Source: an uncultured Collinsella sp.
GTDB lineage: Bacteria > Actinomycetota > Coriobacteriia > Coriobacteriales > Coriobacteriaceae
DNA length: 6,236 nucleotides
Reading direction: 5' to 3'
Assembly: GCA_902490365.1 (NCBI GenBank)
Contig: CABUDQ010000072.1
Span: 1 to 6,236 of the forward strand
This document shows, in pieces, positions 1 to 4,847 of this stretch. Under the pieces are notes generated by a model that was given only the letters and a program-made list of their open reading frames with translations, was not told the origin of the DNA and did not search any database. Both the position numbers and the translations under genes were made by a program. Every line of letters begins with the position of its first letter. Position 1 is the first letter of the stretch.

Positions 1-179
1 ACGGCGGCGAGACCAAGGCCGACCCCGCCTCCCAGACCAAGACCACCGAGCCGGGTGCTCTGGCTTCGACAGGGGAGAGACTGCTGCCGGTTCTTCCGCT
101 GGCAGTTGTCGGATCTGCTTTGACTTCTTTGGGCTTGCTGCTCGAATACAACCGCAAGAAGAGGCGGAACGATAAATAA
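1..179 (+). CDS. C-terminal end of a sortase-anchored cell-surface protein (5' truncated)
   Basis: The reading frame enters from outside the window, with its first full codon at position 3, and ends at TAA 177-179, giving 58 residues. It shows a textbook cell-wall sorting signal. A Thr/Lys/Glu/Pro-rich hydrophilic spacer (residues 1-19) is followed by LASTG at 60-74, a hydrophobic segment of about 22 residues rich in Leu, Val and Ala, and a positively charged tail (NRKKRRNDK). Sortase cuts such motifs between Thr and Gly and links the protein to peptidoglycan, so the mature protein should be displayed on the cell surface. The motif is LAxTG, the form preferred by class E sortases of high-G+C Gram-positives, not classical LPxTG. 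What the missing ectodomain does (adhesin, pilin or enzyme) cannot be told. No ordinary terminator lies directly after the stop; an IS element begins 24 bp downstream. Confidence 0.85.
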   Translation, partial: GGETKADPASQTKTTEPGALASTGERLLPVLPLAVVGSALTSLGLLLEYNRKKRRNDK

Positions 180-203
180 ATAATGGCCAGCCATGGCTTT
201 AAA

Positions 204-227
204 TGAACTGCCTCCCATTTCTTGGAC
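204..227 (+). repeat. Left terminal inverted repeat of the IS element
   Basis: This 24-bp end starts with TGAACTGC and ends with TTGGAC. It matches the reverse complement of 1211-1234 at 21 of 24 positions, with differences at repeat positions 9, 15 and 16. The inner part is also half of a long hairpin (210-243) that covers the orfA ribosome binding site. Confidence 0.85.
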
Positions 228-250
228 ATGAGAAATGGGAGGCTTTCTTT
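210..250 (+). terminator. Terminator-like hairpin at the IS left end that also masks the orfA ribosome binding site
   Basis: GCCTCCCATTTCT (210-222) and AGAAATGGGAGGC (231-243) form a perfect 13-bp stem with the 8-nt loop TGGACATG, followed at once by TTTCTTT (244-250). This has the form of an intrinsic terminator. Its 3' arm contains GGGAGG (237-242), the likely Shine-Dalgarno of orfA, whose ATG is at 251. Transcripts arriving from the upstream surface-protein gene would therefore be terminated, or would carry a hidden start site. Protection of a transposase from read-through expression is known for several IS elements; that it applies here is inference. The same hairpin may now act as the terminator of the surface-protein gene. 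Confidence 0.7.
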
Positions 251-472
251 ATGCGCGTTGACTTGAGAGTGAAGCATGATGTCGAGGCCAGGAAGGCGGC
301 CATAGGGCTCTTCGAGCTCGGGCACGGGTATAAATCCGCCGCGATTGCCCTTTCGCTTCCCGCGGAAGCCTTGAGAAGTTGGCAGGAGATATACCGCGCG
401 TTCGGGAGCGAGGTGCTGCTGCGCATGGACGGAAAGCGGGGCAGGTACACATACGAGCAGAAGGCCGCCGGT
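251..472 (+). pseudogene. IS3-family OrfA stump (helix-turn-helix part of the transposase)
   Basis: ATG 251 follows GGGAGG (237-242) at an 8-nt spacing. The first 74 residues look like the N-terminus of an IS3-family OrfA. A charged start (MRVDLRVKHDVEARK) is followed by a helix-turn-helix at about residues 12-47 (including GHGYKSAAIALSLPAEALRS) and a basic/aromatic stretch that ends near YTYEQKAAG. OrfA helps bind the inverted ends. A normal IS150-type OrfA has about 100 further residues, including a second helix-turn-helix and a leucine zipper; these are absent. After about position 472 the frame stays open to TAG 1205-1207, but it then reads the orfB DNA out of frame, giving Arg-rich sequence with no family character. 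orfB lies in the +1 frame relative to this one, whereas the IS3 family uses a -1 shift, so programmed frameshifting would not rebuild a transposase. Confidence 0.7.
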
Positions 473-1196
473 GGCCGCCGAGATCTTCTCGCGCACCGCC
501 AACGGCTGCGGGCACCGGCAGATAGCGATGTGCCTCAGGGCGGAAGAGGGTGCCGTGATAGCCGACAAGACCGTGCTCAAGATGATGCGCGAGATGGGGA
601 TCCGCTGCGGCATCAGACGCGAGACGGCCTACCACGGGTACAACTCGTACAGGGGCGTCGTCGGCAGGACGTTCGAGAACGTGATCGCGAGGGATTTCGA
701 CGCCGGGGCCCCGTGGCGGAAGCTGGGAACGGACGTCACCGAGTTCAAGGTGGCGGGCGGCAAGGCCTACTGGGCCCCGACGCTGGACTTCCGCACCAAG
801 GAGATCGTGGCGAGCGACATATCGACCACGACCGACATGGCACAGCAGGCGAGGATGCTCGACGAGCTGCTGTCCAAGATCCCCGAGGGCGCCGCCCCGA
901 CCATGCACTCGGACCGGGGCTGGCAGTACCAGCACGCCTCGTACACATCCAGGCTCGAGGCCGCCGGCATCGTCCAGAGCATGTCCAGGAAGGCGAACTG
1001 CATCGACAACGCCGCCACCGAGCAGCTCTTCGGCCACGTCAAGGACGAGTTCTACCGGGGCCGCGAGTGGAAGACGTTCGAGGATTTCAAACGCGACCTG
1101 GAGGAATATATAGTCCACTGGAACACGCGCCGGAGGCAGGTAAGATTGAAGGGCCTGACCCCGGAGGAGTTCCGGAATCAGGCCCTCGCGGCCTAG
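471..1196 (+). CDS. IS3-family transposase OrfB (DDE catalytic part, N-terminally shortened)
   Basis: This 241-residue frame from GTG 471 to TAG 1194-1196 carries the rve-type integrase core that catalyses strand transfer in IS3 elements. The catalytic residues are Asp88 in GTDVTEF, Asp148 in HSDRGWQYQ and Glu184 in DNAATEQLFGH. Exactly 35 residues separate the last two, the DD(35)E signature. Other family hallmarks are SMSRKANCIDNA (171-182), KDEFYRG (191-197), and the end YIVHWNTRRRQ...LKGLTPEEFR (213-235). Complete OrfB proteins are about 270-290 residues; here the N-terminus starts directly in the GHRQIAMCLR region, so about 40 residues seem missing. No convincing ribosome binding site precedes GTG 471, and the usual OrfA-OrfB fusion frame is broken, so this is probably a non-functional relic with an intact catalytic core. 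Confidence 0.8.
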   Translation: MAAEIFSRTANGCGHRQIAMCLRAEEGAVIADKTVLKMMREMGIRCGIRRETAYHGYNSYRGVVGRTFENVIARDFDAGAPWRKLGTDVTEFKVAGGKAYWAPTLDFRTKEIVASDISTTTDMAQQARMLDELLSKIPEGAAPTMHSDRGWQYQHASYTSRLEAAGIVQSMSRKANCIDNAATEQLFGHVKDEFYRGREWKTFEDFKRDLEEYIVHWNTRRRQVRLKGLTPEEFRNQALAA

Positions 1197-1210
1197 TCGC
1201 TATTTAGGGC

Positions 1211-1234
1211 GTCCAAGATTTGGGACGCAGTTCA
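1211..1234 (-). repeat. Right terminal inverted repeat of the IS element
   Basis: This is the 24-bp counterpart of 204-227. It also contributes to a smaller subterminal hairpin, GCGTCC (1209-1214) with GGACGC (1223-1228) around an 8-nt loop. Both IS ends are therefore self-complementary, the left one much more strongly. Confidence 0.85.
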
Positions 1235-1270
1235 TTTTCACTCTGGTTTTGCATTCCTGGATAGATAGAA

Positions 1271-1304
1271 AAGAAACCGCCTTCTCAAAAGAAAGCGGTT
1301 TCTT
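1271..1304 (-). terminator. Intrinsic terminator of rpmB, possibly bidirectional
   Basis: AAGAAACCGC (1271-1280) and GCGGTTTCTT (1295-1304) form a perfect 10-bp stem with a 14-nt loop. Read on the minus strand, the stem ends in TTTCTT and continues TTCTATCTAT, a good U-rich tail for rpmB, whose stop codon is 67 bp upstream. On the plus strand the tail is poorer (TATAGTTCTATA), but it could still stop transcription arriving from the left. Before the IS insertion it would have sat between two convergent genes. Confidence 0.8.
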
Positions 1305-1323
1305 ATAGTTCTATATGAACGCG

Positions 1324-1367
1324 AGGTCTTTGACCCGGAGAGTCCGAGGTACTTGTTGGTAAGACCT
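1324..1367 (-). other. Self-complementary stretch in the rpmB 3' untranslated region
   Basis: AGGTCTT (1324-1330) and AAGACCT (1361-1367) pair perfectly over 7 bp. Inside lies a second short helix, ACC-CGGA (1333-1339) with TCCG-A-GGT (1343-1350), which has one bulged A and a 3-nt loop. It lies between the rpmB stop and its terminator, so it would be in the 3' end of that mRNA. It matches no RNA family I recognise. It could be a processing or stability element, or chance. Confidence 0.3.
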
Positions 1368-1370
1368 TAT

Positions 1371-1559
1371 TTAGGAGCGCGCAACCTTGCCAGACTTGAG
1401 GCAGGTGGAGCAAACGTTCATCTTGCGACGGTGACCATCGACGACGACGTAGACGCGCTGGATGTTGGGGCGGAACTTACGGTTGGTGACGCGGTGAGAG
1501 TGGCTGATGGAGCGACCGGCAACGGGGTGCTTACCGCAAACTTCGCAAACTTTGGACAT
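1371..1559 (-). CDS. rpmB: 50S ribosomal protein L28
   Basis: The product has 62 residues and a clear L28 sequence: MSKVCEVCGK at the start, SHSHRVTNRKFRPN in the middle and the C-terminal CSTCLKSGKV. L28 is a small structural protein of the large ribosomal subunit. Two CxxC pairs (Cys5/Cys8 and Cys50/Cys53) form the zinc-ribbon version, not the cysteine-free form some bacteria induce under zinc starvation. The frame is open upstream by 16 codons, but ATG at 1557-1559 is chosen because a near-perfect Shine-Dalgarno, AAGGAGG, lies 7 nt before it and L28 proteins start at MSK or MAK. It is transcribed divergently from pyrR and convergently with the surface-protein gene, as a single-gene unit with its own promoter and terminator. 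Confidence 0.97.
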   Translation of the reverse strand: MSKVCEVCGKHPVAGRSISHSHRVTNRKFRPNIQRVYVVVDGHRRKMNVCSTCLKSGKVARS

Positions 1560-1566
1560 AACTGAC

Positions 1567-1573
1567 CCTCCTT
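1567..1573 (-). promoter_or_regulatory. Ribosome binding site of rpmB
   Basis: AAGGAGG on the minus strand, 7 nt from the ATG at 1559. It decides the start codon in favour of the 62-residue form. Confidence 0.9.
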
Positions 1574-1575
1574 GG

Positions 1576-1595
1576 GCGACAAACGAACATGTCGC
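1576..1595 (-). promoter_or_regulatory. Hairpin in the rpmB 5' leader
   Basis: GCGACA and TGTCGC (1590-1595 and 1576-1581 read on the minus strand) form a perfect 6-bp stem with an 8-nt loop. It ends 2 nt before the Shine-Dalgarno. It could modulate translation of L28, but no known L28 leader motif is recognised and a stem of this size can arise by chance. Confidence 0.35.
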
Positions 1596-1613
1596 GTTAA
1601 CAAACAAGCCTGA

Positions 1614-1622
1614 ACTATAGCA
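1614..1622 (-). promoter_or_regulatory. Extended -10 promoter element of rpmB
   Basis: On the minus strand this reads TGC-TATAGT: the TGn extension plus a -10 hexamer matching TATAAT at five of six positions. It would give a leader of about 50 nt before rpmB. The -35 is weak: TTGCGC (1640-1645) lies 20 nt away, too far to be ideal, and nothing better sits at 17 nt. The extended -10 can compensate. Confidence 0.55.
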
Positions 1623-1860
1623 CAGAAGTTGCTCCCTGTGCGCAATCTACACAGAGATATTCCTCTTTTGGCGATAGTGCCCACGCTACGGCCCTGGACG
1701 TAGATCCGATTTGCGTGCAACAGAGGGGATTATGCCAGCTCGTGCGTGTGTTTTCAAGCTCGTCCCACAAATACCCACAAATATATATAGGTTTATTGAG
1801 CGTAGGGCTCCGTTTACGGATTGCTCTGTATTTATGCTCGCAATTAAGCTCAAGGTTGGC
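1623..1860. other. Divergent rpmB/pyrR intergenic DNA, non-coding
   Basis: No convincing gene is present. The stretch is more A+T-rich than the flanking genes, especially 1767-1798. It holds the tandem 10-mer at 1764-1783 and an ATATATATA run at 1781-1789. A 47-codon frame (1732-1875) is open, but its codon use is unlike the neighbouring genes. Promoters firing both ways would be expected here; only the rpmB -10 outside it at 1614-1622 is convincing. Confidence 0.5.
1764..1783 (+). repeat. Tandem direct repeat of a 10-mer
   Basis: CCCACAAATA occurs twice back to back (1764-1773 and 1774-1783) and runs into ATATATAGG. It lies about 80 bp upstream of the suspected pyrR promoter. It could be a paired protein-binding site or the result of slippage. 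Confidence 0.5.
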
Positions 1861-1866
1861 TACACT
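1838..1866 (+). promoter_or_regulatory. Candidate promoter of the pyr cluster
   Basis: TACACT (1861-1866) matches the -10 consensus at four of six positions. The -35 at 17 nt spacing is poor (TCGCAA, 1838-1843). It is proposed mainly by position: it would start transcription near 1873, just in front of the folded pyr leader. Other TTG-containing hexamers nearby have no good -10 partner. Confidence 0.3.
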
Positions 1867-1938
1867 ATCCCTTGACCATTAAAGGGGTACGAGATACCCA
1901 CATGGAATTACATAGCTGCCAAAGAGCAGCCCTTCCTG

Positions 1939-1981
1939 TGGGTGTCTGGTCCGCTTTGAGCGGTCGGGCATCTATTTTTTT
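1939..1981 (+). terminator. Attenuator terminator in the pyr leader
   Basis: The top of the stem is CCGC (1951-1954) with GCGG (1960-1963) around TTTGA. Below a T-T mismatch and one bulged G (1948), pairing continues, with several G-U pairs, between 1939-1949 and 1965-1974. It ends directly at TTTTTTT (1975-1981). Its left arm overlaps the 3' arm of the PyrR-site-like hairpin, so both cannot form together. The many wobble pairs make its strength uncertain. Confidence 0.55.
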
Positions 1982-1999
1982 GACTGTGTCAGCAGTCAA
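1980..1999 (+). promoter_or_regulatory. Hairpin between the attenuator and the pyrR ribosome binding site
   Basis: TTGACTG (1980-1986) and CAGTCAA (1993-1999) form a perfect 7-bp stem with loop TGTCAG. It uses two bases of the T-run and ends 12 nt before AAGGAG. It may present the ribosome binding site in single-stranded form or interact with the terminator; its role is unknown. Confidence 0.4.
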
Positions 2000-2020
2000 G
2001 ACATGTGAGGAAGGAGATCG

Positions 2021-2605
2021 ATGGGCACGACTTCCCCCAAGGCGGTCATCATGGACGAGACCGCCGTCAATCGAGCGATGACCCGCATCGCGCACGAGAT
2101 TCTCGAGCGCAACGAGGGCTGTGAAGACCTCGCTCTGGTCGGCATCGTCACGCGCGGCGACCTTCTGGCAAAGAAGCTCGCCGAGGAGATCAAGGAGATC
2201 GAGGGCGTCGACGTTCCGCTCGGCAGCCTCGATATCAGCTTCTACCGCGATGACTATGCGACCAATTTCGCTCCCGCGATCCACGCTACCAACATTCCCT
2301 TCAGCGTCGACGGCAAGCGCGTCGTGCTGGTGGACGACATCCTGTATACGGGCCGTACCATCCGCGCCGCTCTGGACGCCGTTATGGACCTGGGCCGTCC
2401 GAGCCGTGTTGAGCTGGCAGTTCTCGTTGACCGTGGCCACCGTGAGCTCCCCATCTCGCCGGACTTTGTCGGCAAGAACGTTCCCTCGTCGCATGAGGAG
2501 AACGTGCACCTATATATGAAGGAAGTCGACGGCCACACCGCCGTCGAGATTAACGACGTCGCGCCGGGTTCCCACGTGGGCTCCGCGCCGCTGGGAGGTG
2601 AGTAG
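2021..2605 (+). CDS. pyrR: Bifunctional pyr operon RNA-binding regulator / uracil phosphoribosyltransferase PyrR
   Basis: PyrR senses UMP/UTP and binds pyr mRNA leaders; many PyrR proteins also convert uracil and PRPP to UMP. The product has 194 residues, slightly longer than the usual 175-185. The phosphoribosyltransferase fold is clear: GIVTRG at 41-46, LDISFYRDD at 70-78, the PRPP loop VVLVDDILYTGRT at 101-113, and the PyrR-typical VDRGHRELPI...DFVGKNVP at 136-155. The extra length is a C-terminal tail after about residue 182, rich in Gly and Ser. ATG 2021 is preceded by AGGAAGGAG (2008-2016), 4-6 nt away. It heads the pyr cluster behind a foldable leader that carries a likely PyrR site, so it probably controls its own operon. 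The last codons contain the ribosome binding site of pyrB. Confidence 0.96.
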   Translation: MGTTSPKAVIMDETAVNRAMTRIAHEILERNEGCEDLALVGIVTRGDLLAKKLAEEIKEIEGVDVPLGSLDISFYRDDYATNFAPAIHATNIPFSVDGKRVVLVDDILYTGRTIRAALDAVMDLGRPSRVELAVLVDRGHRELPISPDFVGKNVPSSHEENVHLYMKEVDGHTAVEINDVAPGSHVGSAPLGGE

Positions 2606-2609
2606 TACC

Positions 2610-3554
2610 GTGGCGTTCAACCATAAGCACCTGATCGACATTACCGAGTACTCCGAAGAGGACATCAAGCTCATCCTCGAGACCGCCAAGGCGTTCTCCG
2701 AGGTCAACGAGCGTGCGATCAAGAAGGTCCCCACGCTCAAGGGCAAGACCATCGTCAACATGTTTAACGAGCCCTCGACGCGCACGCGCAGCTCCTTCGA
2801 GCTCGCCGAGAAGCGTCTTTCGGCCGACAGCCTCAACTTTGGCGGCTCTTCGACCTCCACGGTCAAGGGCGAGAGCCTCGTCGATACCGTCGAGACCCTC
2901 AACGCCTATAAGATCGACTGCATCGTCGTGCGCGACAAGCACGCCGGCGCGCCCTACATCGTCACGCAGAACTCGCCCGCGAGCGTCATCTGCGCCGGCG
3001 ACGGCAAGCACAACCACCCCACGCAGGCCCTGCTCGACCTGTACACCATCTGGGAGCACAAGGGCGACTTCCACGGTCTGAAGGTCGCCGTCGTCGGCGA
3101 TATCGCGCACTCCCGTGTCTGCGGCTCGCTGATCCCCGCCCTTAAGATCATGGGCTGCGAGACCTACGCCGTCGCCCCCGGCACGCTGCTGCCGCCGGCG
3201 CCCGAGGTCCTGGGCTGCGACCACGTGACGAGCGACCTCGATTCCGTCCTGCCCGAGCTGGACGTCGTCTACATGCTGCGCGTGCAGCAGGAGCGCCTCG
3301 AGGGTGCCCCGTTCCCGACCATTCGTGAGTACCACAAGCTCTTCGGCCTGACCAAGGACCGCGAGAAGCTCATGAAGCCCGACGCGATCATCTGTCACCC
3401 GGGCCCCATCAACCGCGGCGTCGAGTTCGACTCCTATATGGCCGACCACCCGCAACGCTCCGTCATCCTGGAGCAGGTCTACGCCGGTATCTGCGTGCGT
3501 ATGGCTATCCTGTATCTGCTGCTTGGAGGTGCCGATAATGGCCTTGCTTCTTAA
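2610..3554 (+). CDS. pyrB: Aspartate carbamoyltransferase catalytic subunit
   Basis: The enzyme joins carbamoyl phosphate and L-aspartate to give N-carbamoyl-L-aspartate, the committed step of pyrimidine synthesis, in the cytoplasm. The product has 314 residues, within the family range. Carbamoyl-phosphate site: FNEPSTRTR (52-60). Also visible are VKGES (85-89, Lys86), R108, GKHNHPTQ (132-139), VGDIAHSRV (162-170), the aspartate-site MLRVQQER (222-229) and HPGPINRG (263-270). The frame is also open from GTG 2598, but GTG 2610 is preferred because GGGAGGTGA (2593-2601) then forms a Shine-Dalgarno 8-11 nt upstream; 2598 would have none. The start lies 4 bp after the pyrR stop. No regulatory pyrI is seen next to it, so the enzyme is probably the unregulated trimer or works with PyrC. 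The last 17 bp overlap pyrC. Confidence 0.96.
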   Translation: MAFNHKHLIDITEYSEEDIKLILETAKAFSEVNERAIKKVPTLKGKTIVNMFNEPSTRTRSSFELAEKRLSADSLNFGGSSTSTVKGESLVDTVETLNAYKIDCIVVRDKHAGAPYIVTQNSPASVICAGDGKHNHPTQALLDLYTIWEHKGDFHGLKVAVVGDIAHSRVCGSLIPALKIMGCETYAVAPGTLLPPAPEVLGCDHVTSDLDSVLPELDVVYMLRVQQERLEGAPFPTIREYHKLFGLTKDREKLMKPDAIICHPGPINRGVEFDSYMADHPQRSVILEQVYAGICVRMAILYLLLGGADNGLAS

Positions 3555-4827
3555 GAATGCCCACGTCGTCGACCCGTCCGTCGAGCTTGACGGTGTCGTT
3601 GACGTCCTGATTGACGGCGATAAGATCGCCGAGGTCGGCGAGAATCTCGCCGTCGAGGGAGCCGAGGTCCGCGACCTTTCCGGCAAGTATCTCGTCCCCG
3701 GCCTGGTGGATATGCACGTGCATCTGCGCGAGCCTGGCTACGAGGTCAAAGAGGACATCGAGAGTGGCACTCGCGCTGCTGCCAAGGGCGGCTTCACCGG
3801 CGTGTGCGCCATGCCCAACACCGATCCCGTCACCGATAACGGCACCGTCGTGGAGTTCGTCAAGTCCCGCGCTGCCGAGGTCGGTCACTGCCGCGTCTAT
3901 CCGTCGGGCGCCATGACCCGCGGTCTTAAGGGCGAGGCTATGTCCGAGATGGGCGATATGGTCGCCCACGGCGCCGTCGCCTTCACCGACGACGGTCGTG
4001 GCGTGCAGGGCGCGGGCATGCTCCGTCGCTGCATGGACTACGGCAAGATGTTCGGCAAGGTCTTTATGAGCCACTGCCAGGACGAGGACCTGGTCGGCCA
4101 CGGCCAGATCAACGAGGGCAAGGTCTCGACCCGTCTGGCTCTCGAGGGCTGGCCGGCTGCCGGCGAGGAGCTCCAGATCGCCCGCGACATCGAGATTGCC
4201 AAGCTGACCGGTGCCAAGCTGCACATCCAGCACATCTCCACCGCTCATGGCCTGGAGCTCGTGCGTGCCGGTAAGGCTGCCGGTGTCCAGGTGACCTGCG
4301 AGGCTACCCCGCACCACATGTTCCTGACCGAGAACGACCTGGACGAGACCTACAACACCTCGCTCAAGGTCAATCCGCCGCTGCGCACCGACGAGGATGC
4401 CGAGGCCATCCGTCAGGGTGTCATCGACGGTACCGTCGACGCTATCGTTACCGACCACGCTCCCCACACCCCGTGGGAGAAGGCCCGCGAGTTCGAGCTC
4501 GCGCCCTTTGGAATGATTGGCCTCGAGACTTCGCTGTCGCTCGTGCTCACTGAGCTGGTCAACACGGGCAAGATGAGCGTGAGCCGCATGGTCGAGCTCA
4601 TGGCCATCAAGCCGCGTGAGATTCTGGGCCTCGATCAGGTTCAGGTCAAGGCGGGCTCTGTCGCCGACCTGACCGTGTTCGACCCCTCCGCAACCTGGAC
4701 GGTTGGCGAGGACGGTTACGAGTCGCGCGCCGAGAACTCCGGTTTTGCCGGCCGCACGCTCACCGGTCGTGCCACCGATGTATTTGTCGGTGGCAAGCAG
4801 ACGCTCGCCGACGGCTGCATCTGCTAG
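3538..4827 (+). CDS. pyrC: Dihydroorotase (type I, about 430 residues)
   Basis: The enzyme cyclises N-carbamoyl-L-aspartate to L-dihydroorotate. The product has 429 residues and belongs to the long type I dihydroorotases of Gram-positive bacteria, not the 340-residue E. coli type. Metal and substrate residues are in place: His60 and His62 in DMHVHLREPG, Arg64, MPNTDP (92-97), Asp151 in FTDDG, His179 in MSHCQDE, His232 in QHIST, and Asp306 in TDHAPH. A C-terminal beta segment (VADLTVFDP, 375-383) closes the amidohydrolase composite domain. The frame could start at TTG 3523, but ATG 3538 fits the family start and has GGAGGTG (3525-3531) 6 nt upstream, so it overlaps pyrB by 17 bp. This suggests translational coupling. 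A terminator follows 20 bp after the stop. Confidence 0.97.
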   Translation: MALLLKNAHVVDPSVELDGVVDVLIDGDKIAEVGENLAVEGAEVRDLSGKYLVPGLVDMHVHLREPGYEVKEDIESGTRAAAKGGFTGVCAMPNTDPVTDNGTVVEFVKSRAAEVGHCRVYPSGAMTRGLKGEAMSEMGDMVAHGAVAFTDDGRGVQGAGMLRRCMDYGKMFGKVFMSHCQDEDLVGHGQINEGKVSTRLALEGWPAAGEELQIARDIEIAKLTGAKLHIQHISTAHGLELVRAGKAAGVQVTCEATPHHMFLTENDLDETYNTSLKVNPPLRTDEDAEAIRQGVIDGTVDAIVTDHAPHTPWEKAREFELAPFGMIGLETSLSLVLTELVNTGKMSVSRMVELMAIKPREILGLDQVQVKAGSVADLTVFDPSATWTVGEDGYESRAENSGFAGRTLTGRATDVFVGGKQTLADGCIC

Positions 4828-4847
4828 CATAGCCTTATCGCTTTTGT

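Larger units (their letters stand above)
204..1234 (+). mobile_element. IS3-family (IS150-like) insertion sequence, internally deleted
   Basis: The element is 1031 bp, bounded by inverted ends that begin TGAACTGC and finish GCAGTTCA (21 of 24 positions match). Three further A/T pairs outside (AAA 201-203, TTT 1235-1237) extend the symmetry, so the exact edge is uncertain by up to 3 bp. It carries a helix-turn-helix OrfA start and a DD(35)E OrfB, the organisation of the IS3 family, with TG...CA tips typical of that family. IS150-group members are usually about 1.4-1.5 kb; here OrfA is cut to about 74 residues and OrfB lacks its usual N-terminal part, so about 400 bp seem to be lost around 463-480. 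No clear target-site duplication is visible. It lies just downstream of a surface-protein gene and in the same orientation, and is probably unable to transpose by itself. Confidence 0.85.
1872..2020 (+). promoter_or_regulatory. pyr leader RNA with competing hairpins (probable PyrR-dependent attenuator)
   Basis: Several mutually exclusive folds can be drawn. H2 is GGGTA (1885-1889) with TACCC (1895-1899) around CGAGA. H3 is AGATACCCACA (1892-1902) with TGTGGGTGTCT (1937-1947), 11 bp with one G-U pair. H3 continues upward through GGAA/TTCC (1904-1907/1933-1936) and GCTGC/GCAGC (1915-1919/1926-1930) to a hexaloop CAAAGA (1920-1925). The 3' arm of H3 is reused by the terminator hairpin at 1939-1974. 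PyrR of Bacillus binds ARUCCNGNGAGGYU, whose hexaloop is CNGNGA; CAAAGA fits all but one fixed base, closed by the same C-G pair. Since pyrR is the next gene, UMP-dependent attenuation is the likely role. Whether PyrR stabilises or blocks the terminator is not clear from base pairing alone. Confidence 0.6.

Noticed and set aside
181..203. Remnant terminator just after the surface-protein gene (GCCATGGC palindrome)
   Set aside because: Only 4-bp stems can be drawn and there is no T-run of useful length.
249..1118. Minus-strand open frame of 289 codons across the IS element
   Set aside because: Antisense of the transposase genes; composition is typical of a shadow frame and no motif is seen.
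473..1207. Continuation of the OrfA frame across orfB as a 318-residue protein
   Set aside because: After the junction it reads orfB out of frame, giving Arg/Gly-rich sequence without family character, while the overlapping frame has a full DD(35)E core.
198..1240. Target-site duplication of the IS
   Set aside because: The flanks are AAA and TTT, which extend the inverted symmetry and are not a direct repeat. TTT at 198-200 and 1235-1237 could be a 3-bp duplication only with an asymmetric left tip, so it cannot be asserted.
1732..1875. 47-codon open frame upstream of pyrR
   Set aside because: Weak ribosome binding site, codon use (ATA, AGG, AAT) unlike neighbours, and it runs into the pyr leader; more likely chance in A+T-richer intergenic DNA.
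1872..2081. Open frame through the pyr leader as a possible leader peptide
   Set aside because: No ribosome binding site before TTG 1872 or ATG 1902, it continues into pyrR in another frame, and the folding signals explain the region better.
2550..3686. Minus-strand open frame of 378 codons opposite pyrB
   Set aside because: Low-complexity antisense shadow of pyrB with no recognisable domain or ribosome binding site.
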